Translations under genes and position numbers: made by a program | The notes under the pieces: generated by a model | Told to the model about the DNA's origin: nothing | What the model saw: the letters and a program-made list of their open reading frames with translations, nothing else | The model's database searches: none | Part shown: positions 46,601-55,600 of the stretch, piece by piece | Position numbering within the stretch: position 1 is the stretch's first letter | Layout: each line of letters starts with the position of its first letter | Source: Cardinalis cardinalis | Lineage: Eukaryota > Chordata > Aves > Passeriformes > Cardinalidae | DNA: 64,000 bases | Direction: 5' to 3' | Assembly (NCBI GenBank): GCA_014549065.1 | Contig: JACDOX010000221.1 | Coordinates: 50,871 to 114,870, forward strand

Positions 46601-49600
46601 CCTGAGAAGCTGAGAGGCCTCAGGAACAAAATGTAACCAATGGTTATCTGCTGCTGTGGAATGCAACAGGTGCATCTGGGATTGGGCTCATGGGGTTGTT
46701 TCTAATTAATGGCCAATCACAGTCAGCTGGCTCAGACTTTGTCCAGGCCACAAACCTTTGTTATCATTCCTTCTGATTCTATTCTTAGCTAGCCTTCTGA
46801 TGAAATCCTTTCTTCTATTCTTTTAGTATAGTTTTAATATAATATATATCATAAAATAATAAATCAGCCTTCTGAAACATGGAGTCAGATCCTCGTCTCT
46901 TCCCTCATCCTAAGACTCCTGTGAACACCGTCACAGGTGAGAACATTCTGCTCCTCTGGGAAGGAGGCCTGAGGTTCAGGGTGTCTGGAGGATGGGGGAG
47001 AAGAAGCTGCTGTGGCTCATTTAATGTCTTCTGAAATGAGGCTCAGCCACTGGGTATGTGCTGCTGCCTGCAGGGAGTAGAGTGGAGTTGCCTCTGGTGC
47101 ATCCTGGTAGTTGTCAAATCCTTTCCCTTGGTGTGCACAGAGCCTTCCACAGTGGTTAAAGCCAGCCTGGATGGTGGGGGATCCTGGCTCCTCTGGAGGA
47201 GTGAGGGCAGGTAGGAAGCAAAAGCAATCAGCCTCTTACCTGTCAGGAAATACACTGCCAGCCCTGACACCCAGCTTGGTGTTACCTGCAACTCCTGGGT
47301 TGTGTTTTCTCATGAATAATGAGACAGCAGCAAGCAGGGGGTTTTGATTTTCAGGATTTATTCAGTACCTGTGGTTGTGACTGAAGCTGCAGTTCCACAG
47401 CACCTCTGAGAAGCACTGCAGCTTGCTTCCCACAGAAATTCCCTGAAGTTTGATATTCTGTGTCTGTAACTGTAGAGAGGGCTGGGGGGTTTGTTTCCCA
47501 GATGTGATGATCTGGTTGCTGTGCCAAGGTCAGCTGTGTGTGCTGGCAGGGCTGGCCAGCTTGGCAGGACAGCTCCAGGGTTCTGCTCTCCCCAGCTGCC
47601 TTGAGCTGCACAAATGGAGTGGAACAGCCATAAAACCTGCAGGATGGGCCCTGGCCTTGGCTGTCATTTTGGGAACCTGATTGTTTAGGTTGGCTGTGCT
47701 CAAAGAGATTCCAATGGATCCAGGATGTGACAGGCACGAAGCCCTTCTGTCAGCAGAGCAGAGCTGCTCTGCCTCCATCTCTGCAGTTGGATAATGGGCG
47801 GAAAAATAGCTCAGCTTAGGGCCCCATGGGCTTCATTCTCCTCACGTGGCTGCTTTGGAGCAGCAGCTCAATGAAGCCTCACTCCTGAGCCTGGGGTTTC
47901 TTTGGCAGTGTCAGACATCCCCTGGGGCAGGGGATGGTGGTGCTGAAACAGCCTCAGCAGCTCTGCAGGGAAATCTGGGGGGGTGAGAGTCACACTCAGG
48001 GTAGGGCTTTACCCCAGGGGCACCTGGAGAAACACCAGGGTTGAGCCAGTGGATGCATGGAAGGGGCTGGAGCCCCAGGAGGGGCTGAGGGAGCTGGGGA
48101 GGGGCTCAGCCTGGAGCAAAGGAGGCTCAGGGGGCCCTTGTGGCTCTGCACAGCTCCTGACAGGAGGGGACAGCCGGGGGGTGTCGGGCTGTGCTCCAGG
48201 GAACAGGGACAGGAGCAGAGGGAACGGCCTCAGGCTGGGCCAGGGGAGCCTCAGGGTGGATTTTGGGAACATTCCTTCACTGGATGGGAGGCCAGGCCTT
48301 GTCACAGGCTCTGCAGGGCAGGGGTGGAGTCCCCATCCCTGGAAATGTTCAAAATTCATGTGGATGTGGCACTTGGGGACACAGTTTAGTGGTGGCCTTG
48401 GCAGTGCTGGGGAATGTTTGGACTCTGATCCTGGAGGTTTTCCCAGCCTCAGTTATTCTGTGCCTCTGGGCACTGGAGGGTTCTGAAGGAGATCAGATCT
48501 GTCCATGCTGGAGTCCCACCTGGCTGTTGTCCTTGTCCCCAGAGCAAGGGACAACAGACTTGGTTTCTGTTTGGGAGGGTGAAGTTACACATCAAAATGA
48601 GCTTGTTCAGCCAGGGTGGGGCCTGGAGAGGTGGGGCCCCTCCGGCCCTGGAGGCCTTCAGGCCTCCTGAGAAGAGCCATTATCACCCTGCAGTGAGGAA
48701 TAACCTTCTCATTCCCTGACCCTGCTGTCTTCCCAAAATGGATTGAGGAGAGGGGATGATTATGGATGGACTTTTCAGCATCTGAAATACTGCTGAAGTG
48801 TCAGGGGGCCTGTCAGGCCATCCCAGTTCTCTCTTTTTTGAGTCTATTTTCTGTTAAACAAATTCATAAATATTACTCGAAATGTGCCTGTGCATCTGAG
48901 CACAGTTACCCTTGACCTGGAACTGTGAAAGGAGAAAACAGAAAAGCTCTGGACTAGAACTGTGCTGTTAAGTGGGAAAAGAAAAGCTGGTTTATTTTTC
49001 TAGTGCAAGATGGCAACATTCCTGTCCTAGCTGCTGTGAGTCAAAGGTTTATTAAGGAGAAGAAAAATTGGAAAGAGAAGCCCAGGAGCTCCTGTTCCAT
49101 GTAGTGAATTTTACATCTTTCTTCCCTCAGGTGTGTGGGGAGCTGTTGTCAGGGTGGAAGCAGCAAGAGCCAAATTGAGGAGGAGCAGAGGGAGTGAACT
49201 GAGCTGGGGACAGGCAGAGGTTCAGCTCTGGTAGGGTCAGAGTGCCCATGTGCAGTGCCAGGCTGGAGGAACTGGCCTGACTCCTCCAGCCAGCCCAGCA
49301 GCTCTGCACAGACACCAGGGGCCTTTATGGGGAGTGATGTTTGGGGAAAACCCCAGCAAAAGCACAGGAACCACCTGCTGGAGCAGTGAGGTAGCCCAGG
49401 CTGCTGTGGGGAGGAGAGGAGGGGTTGTGGCTGGGCTCTGTCCCCTGTGCTGGCACTGCTGGGGCACCTCCAAGAAAGACAGCAAGGGGCTGACATGTGT
49501 CCAGGGAAGGGGCTGGAGCCNCAGGAGCAGCTGAGGGAGCTGGGCAGGGGCTCAGCCTGGAGCAAAGGAGGCTCAGGGGGCCCNTGTGGCTCTGCACAGC

Positions 49601-52600
49601 TCCTGCCAGGAGGGGACAGCCGGGGGGGTCGGGCTGTGCTCCAGGGAACAGGGACAGGAGCAGAGGGAACGGCCTCAGGCTGGGCCAGGGGAGGCTCAAG
49701 GGGGGGATTTTGGGGAAATTCCTTCCTGGGAGGGTTGTCTAGCCCTTGCACAGCTCCCAGGGAGGTGGAGTCCCCATCCCTGGAGGGGTTTATAGACTGC
49801 GTGAAATGTGGCACTTGGGGACATGGGTTAATGGTGACCTTGCAGTGCTGGGGGAGTGGTTGGATTCTGCCTCCATTTCCCAGCATTGATGTGTCTGATC
49901 CTGCAGCTCTGGCTGGGCACCCACAGGGACTCCAGAGGTGTCCCAGCAGGGCCGAGGTGTTGGACCCTGACATAGGCTGTTTGGGCTTCTGGGAAATCAG
50001 AAGTCTTAGCTAGGGAGTCCTCAGGGCTGGAGTGTCTGGGGGTGCTGCTCAGGTACCTCCCTGAGCTTTTTGAATTAATTGCTCTTTCCAGTTTTGGAGG
50101 CTTTGCAGGCAGATCCATCCACACACCCATTCCATGGGCCAGAGAAACTGGTGAGCTCATCTGGTTCTTTATTCATATAAGCCATTGCATTAAAAATGAG
50201 ATTTNCTTTGAAGGACCAGAATTCTTGTGTCCCTTTATCCTTTAGGATACCCTACAGGACAGCCCTCATACTCTGGGTGCCTGTGGGTGATGATAAATCA
50301 CTTCTGCTTTAGTGTTGCCACAGTTTGTGCTGGGTTTGGAGAGCACAGCCATTAAAGCCCCATAATTCTCTCTTGGATTAAATGATGGAGAGACACCTCA
50401 CTGATAGGGAGTGAGGCTGCAAAGTTTGTTTGATGGATACATTTTTCTGGGGAGTGACTTGTAAATCTCTGTGCCCTTGCAAAGGGCACACACAGCATGG
50501 AAACATAATTCAGGAATGAGAGAGTGGGAGTCTGATAATAAAGGGAAAAAGCCAGAGAGAAATGCATGACCTGTTCCAGGAAATCCTCAGAGTACCCATG
50601 GATCAGCATGGATAGAGCAGGTCTCTCATTCCCCTGGCCCCCAGGCTCTTGTGGTGCTGCTTAGGTCCTTACAGGGGCACCAGAGTCAGCCCCAGCCTCC
50701 CCAGGGTGCTGTGCCAGGGGATGCTGTCTGTTCCCAAGTTAGTGGAGCAGCTGGAATCAGCTTCTCCAGGGAGATGTGCTCTGCTGGGGGCTGATGGCAG
50801 GAGCAGAGCCATAGGGATTCAGGAGAGTCCCTGCCCTCCTGCAATACACCAGTCCTGGCAGTTTATCCCTGCCTGGCTGGTGATTTGTGTGCTCAAATGG
50901 TTGTGTACAAACCCACTCCCTGTGCTGGGTGGATGTACCAGGTTTGGTGTAAACTGTTCTGGGAAAGTTCCACTCAAACTTTAGGGGATGTTGGGGTTTT
51001 GTTCTTCTGCTTATAAAGCTGGCAGGCTAATTATGAGAGTCCAGATGAAAAATGCTGAAAGAGAGAGGAATTAATTAATTCCAAAACTGACTTACAGTAG
51101 TTTTAGGAATATGAAACGTAGTCCTTTAATCTCAGCGTGTGCTGGAGACGCTGCTTTCTTCTCCAATAAAGCTCTCATTTAGTGCTGTCAGGTTTCTATG
51201 CAATAACCATTAGTCCTGTCACTTCCTCAGGACTGAGCCTGGCTGCTTGAAAATGCACTGAGCCCTGCTCTGATTCCAAACCAGCTTTGCTACGTGAGGC
51301 TGGAGCAATATCCACAAACACCTCTTTTATCTGGGCTTTGCAGCAGAGATGTAATTTTCTGTTCTGCAGCGTCAAGGCAACGAGAAGGGAGCTGAGGACC
51401 TGGATTCACACTCCAGGCTTTGTTTTTTATCTTTAAAACAGACCAGCCCCCAATCTAAAGCCTCAGATAGGATTTGAGTACATCAAGGCACGTCAGGGAA
51501 ATGTGAAGTGACAGATTGGGAACAAAAGCTTGTTTGGAGACAGCTGATTTAATCCGGGGTCCTGAGCACCTGGTCAGGTGTGGGTGGGCTGGAGGAACAT
51601 CCAGCTCCCCCTGCCTCCCGTGGGCATCAGGAGTGGGACTCAGGTGGTGTTTTCACATGGATGCTACATTTGAGCTCCTTGTGTTTTCCTTCTGAAAGGT
51701 CTCTGGCTGTTCAGGACCGTGCCACGTGCTGGGTTTTCTTTTGATCACATCCTCTGTGGAGCTGCACGTTCTGTGTTTGCAGTCAGGGTTCAGTCCCTTG
51801 CTGTNTTTGGGGAGCTGTGCTCAGCTGCCCTTCCTGGAGGCCCACAGGGACCAGCAGCAGGACAGCCATCACCTGGGCTGCTTTCTTAACACACCTGCTT
51901 GCAGTGGCATTGAGCTGCCCTGTCTTTGTGTCTCAGCACTCGGCAGCATCCCGAGGCCTCAGCAGTGGAGAGCTTGGCTCAAGTGTTTAATCTTGGCTCA
52001 GGCATTACCAGCACATTGCTCTCAGCAGTGCCCAGGGTACTCCAGCCCANGCTCTGGGTGCTGCTGCTCTCTTGCTGCTGCAGAGCTGCTCCCTGGCTCT
52101 GGCCTGGTGTCCCCTGTGCTTTGGGAGGGCTCCAGCTGCTCTTCTCAGCCCTCCTGTGCCAGAGTGTGTTTTGGATACAGATGTTTGGGAGGGGGATTTG
52201 TTACAGAACCATAGAAGGGTTTGGGTTGGAAGGGACCTTAAAAATCGTCTTGTTCCAGCCCCTGCCACGGGCAGGGCCACCTTGCCCCAGACCAGGTTGC
52301 TCAGGGCCCCATGCACTGTTCATTTCAGAGTGTTGTCCCCTCTGCAGGTGTGTCAGGAGTGAAGGCAGCTCGGCTGGAGGAAGCTCTGGCAGTGAAGCAC
52401 TGTGCCCTGTCCCTGGTGGGGGAGCCCATCATGTACCCCCACATCAACCAGCTGGTGAGGCTCCTGCACCAGCAGGGCATCTCCACCTTCCTGGTCACCA
52501 ACGCCCAGTTCCCCGAGGAGATCAGGTAAGAGCTGCAGGAAATTCCTCCTGAAACACTGGGGTGCTGACCTGTGTCCTCATCCCATTTTGTGCCCCTCAG

Positions 52601-55600
52601 AGTCAGCTCTGCACAAGCACTGGCAATGAAAATCCCCCTCAGCACCTGATTGTAACCTCAGTGTGCTCATGCTCCTTCTCAGCCCTTCCTCCCTCTCAGT
52701 TAGATTTTTTCTGTACCTCCTAAACAAACTGTGGTTGCTGCTGGAAGTGGAGAGGCTGGAATGTGGCACCTGTGAGGGTGTGGCAGGAGGGGAGCAGTGA
52801 GTGAGCTGTGGTTTGTGCCTGGGGCAGGAATAATTTCTGTCCTTCTGCCAGGCAGAGCAGGGCACTGAGCACAGAGATTGCCTTTTGGGGCTGATCTTTA
52901 TTCTGACCCCAGAGCAGCAGCTGTAAAGGCTCAACCACAGCTCTGCCCAGCCCAGCATCCCCAGCAGGATCAGGAGGGGTGACAAGCACGTGTCCATCAG
53001 CAAAGTGAGATCTGCTTTGCCTCCTTCAGAGGGACTTGAATGAAATCTTCCAAACACTTCAATGAACTCTTTCAAGAGTCTTTCCAAAGGCAAAGAATCC
53101 CTTTTTCTGATGCTTTGGAGCATCCAGGCTGCTGTTACCAAAGTCTGGAAAGGAAGTGCAGCGCGTGGGGAGATGCAGCNCCGGGGAGGCTGCTCAGAGC
53201 CCCAGCAGTTGGGAACAGCAGCAAATCCAGCCCTGGAGCTGTGGGAGCTGTGGCCAGGGTGGCCTTGCTGTGTCACCCAGCTCATGCCAGCTCCTCCTCT
53301 ATGCTCCTGGGGCAGCTTCCCTTGCACTCCTCGTGGTCTGAATCTGGCACTGAGGGGGGAGTGCAGGCAGTTTGGGAGTGAGTAATTATACACTACAAAG
53401 GCATTCCAAATGATTGAATAATTGTGTAATCAAGTTACTTTAAGTCATGTATTATGTGCCTGGTAGATAGAAATTGCTCTTTCCTAAATATAGCAGTTTA
53501 AAAAGAGAGCATGCACTCTATTTTGAAGCTGCACTTTTCGGATCTGCTGAATCTTTTTAAAAAGAAACAAAAAAGAAGGGGATAAAATGCTAGTCTTGCT
53601 GTCTTAAAAATTGCAACTGATCTTTGGCTCATCAAAGCAGATGATTTGCTTAATATGGGAACTGAAGTTGGCACCCAGCTCGCTTCTGTGCTGTCAGCAG
53701 AGGAGCTGTAGTCAAAAAGTTCATCCTGCAATAGGGTGACCTCTGGTGCAAGAGAGCTGAGAGGGACTGGGGACAAGGGATGGAGGGACAGGACNCAGGG
53801 ANTGGCTCCCACTGCCAGAGGGCAGGGCTGGATGGGATGTTGGGAATCAGGAATTGTTCCCTGTGAGGATGGGCAGGCCCTGGCACAGGGTGCCCAGAGC
53901 AGCTGGGGCTGCCCCTGGATCCCTGGCAGTGCCCAAGGCCAGGCTGGACAGGGCTGGGAGCAGCCTGGGACAGTGGGAGGTGTCCCTGCCATGGCAGGAT
54001 GAGCTTTAAGGGCCCTCCCAACCTCTTCTGGGGGAGGGCAGTGTGGCCTGGGGTGTTGCTGGATTCAGGACAGCGGCTCCAGTGGGTGCCCCCTGCACCT
54101 TCCTCTCCTCCTCCTCCTCCTCTGCTCGGGCTGCAGCTCCACCTGCCACAGGCTCACAATAAACTGAGGGAGGTTTTACACCAGGTGAGCTCCTGTCTCT
54201 GACCCATGGCTGTGAGCACCCCTCGTGNGTGGGTTTGCCTTTATGATCAATAACAATGCCAATAATCAGCAGATGATTATTAATGCTCACCAGCAAATGC
54301 TCATTTTTGATGTTGCTGTTCCTGGTCCTTGTGGGCTCTGTCCTGCCTGCCTGGTGAAGCCACCTCAGGGTGGAGGCCTGAAGTGGATTTATTTGATGGC
54401 ACAGCTCAGCTGAAGATTTCAGNTCAGGATTTCTGCCCACATCCGTGTGTAAATGCCATGGATTTGATCTCCTGGATTTCACCTCAGGTGTCTGAGCCAG
54501 CAAATCCATCTTGGTGCCACACAGCTGGATTTGCTGTTGTTCTGCACTGGAGCTGTCCCAGAACACCAGTCTGTGTCCCTGTTCTCACTGCACCTGTGGC
54601 TGCCCTCTCTCCTTGTTCCCCCTTGGCAGAACGTGCCCAGCTCACCTGGGCTCGGATCCCAGCCATGCAGAGCCCTGTTTGGAGCTGAAATCCCTCCCTT
54701 GGATCACTTCTAATTTCTTCATTTCCCCCTTGCTGACTGTGAGTCTGGCTCCTGCCTGTCCTCAGGTTTGACGAGAGTTGATTTTTCTCAGCCCCTCTTT
54801 CGTAAAGCACCTGCTCCATCTTCACTAGGGCCCCTTTTAATTAAGCAAAGACAGCACTGAGTGAAAAAAGAGTTTGGCTCAATACTCCTGGAAACTGAGC
54901 ATTTAGGTCCAGAACATTTGGTCATTTTGGACTCTGTGGCTTTGGGTTGCCAGTCCAGACAAACTTGTTTACAAAAACTGAAATTTTAACCTGAAACGTT
55001 CAGTTTGTTCTGGATTATTTTGTTTTACTGTCTAAATACACACACAGAGAATGTGTTCCAGTGGTTGGTTGAGTGGACACAAAGAGCTCTGGTCAGTCTC
55101 ACTCTGGCCAGTTCTTGTCCCTGTCGCCTTTGGGTGACTGGATTTTTAGGTGGCACTGTTTGGCAGCTGAACAATGGCTTGTGACTTCTCCTCATCTTCT
55201 GTAGAGAACCAAATGAAGCTGGGACTGGTGCCTGCTCATTGCAGACCTCACACAAAGCGCTCCCACAATGCTGCCCCCAGCTGCTGGGAGCTCTGTGTAC
55301 ACTGGGACGTGGTNGTTGATGCTGCAGCCCCGGGCTGGGAGGTGCCACGAGGGGTGGGTGCGTCACACTCACTGCCTTTGTCACTAATGCCAGGGGAAAG
55401 GCTCTGTCCCCATCCTGAGGTGTGTCCCCACCCCTGGGGGTGGCACTCAGTGCCTTGGGCTGGTGACAAGGTGGGCATCNGGCACAGGCTGGGCTTGGTG
55501 ACATTGAGGGGCTTTTCCAACCTCAGTGATCTGGGATTCTGAGGGAGCTCCTTTCTGGGCTCTTCTTAATCCCTTTGTTCCTTTTGCTGATGGGCTGTGG

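Larger units (their letters stand above)
46484..52347 (+). other. TYW1 intron between residues 449 and 450 (5.9 kb)
   Basis: Contains the solo LTR (46554-46935) and CR1 copies at 47985, 49435 and 52204. The stretches 46942-47984, 48466-49434 and 49871-52203 show no supported feature. Confidence 0.7.

Noticed and set aside
49149..49973. 274-residue minus-strand open frame
   Set aside because: Centre is a CR1 'B' copy read backwards; no domain.
52578..53393. 271-residue minus-strand open frame, mostly outside repeats
   Set aside because: Low-complexity Ser/Gln/Leu composition, no recognisable domain, and it lies within a TYW1 intron without matching splice signals. Conservation would be needed to revive it.
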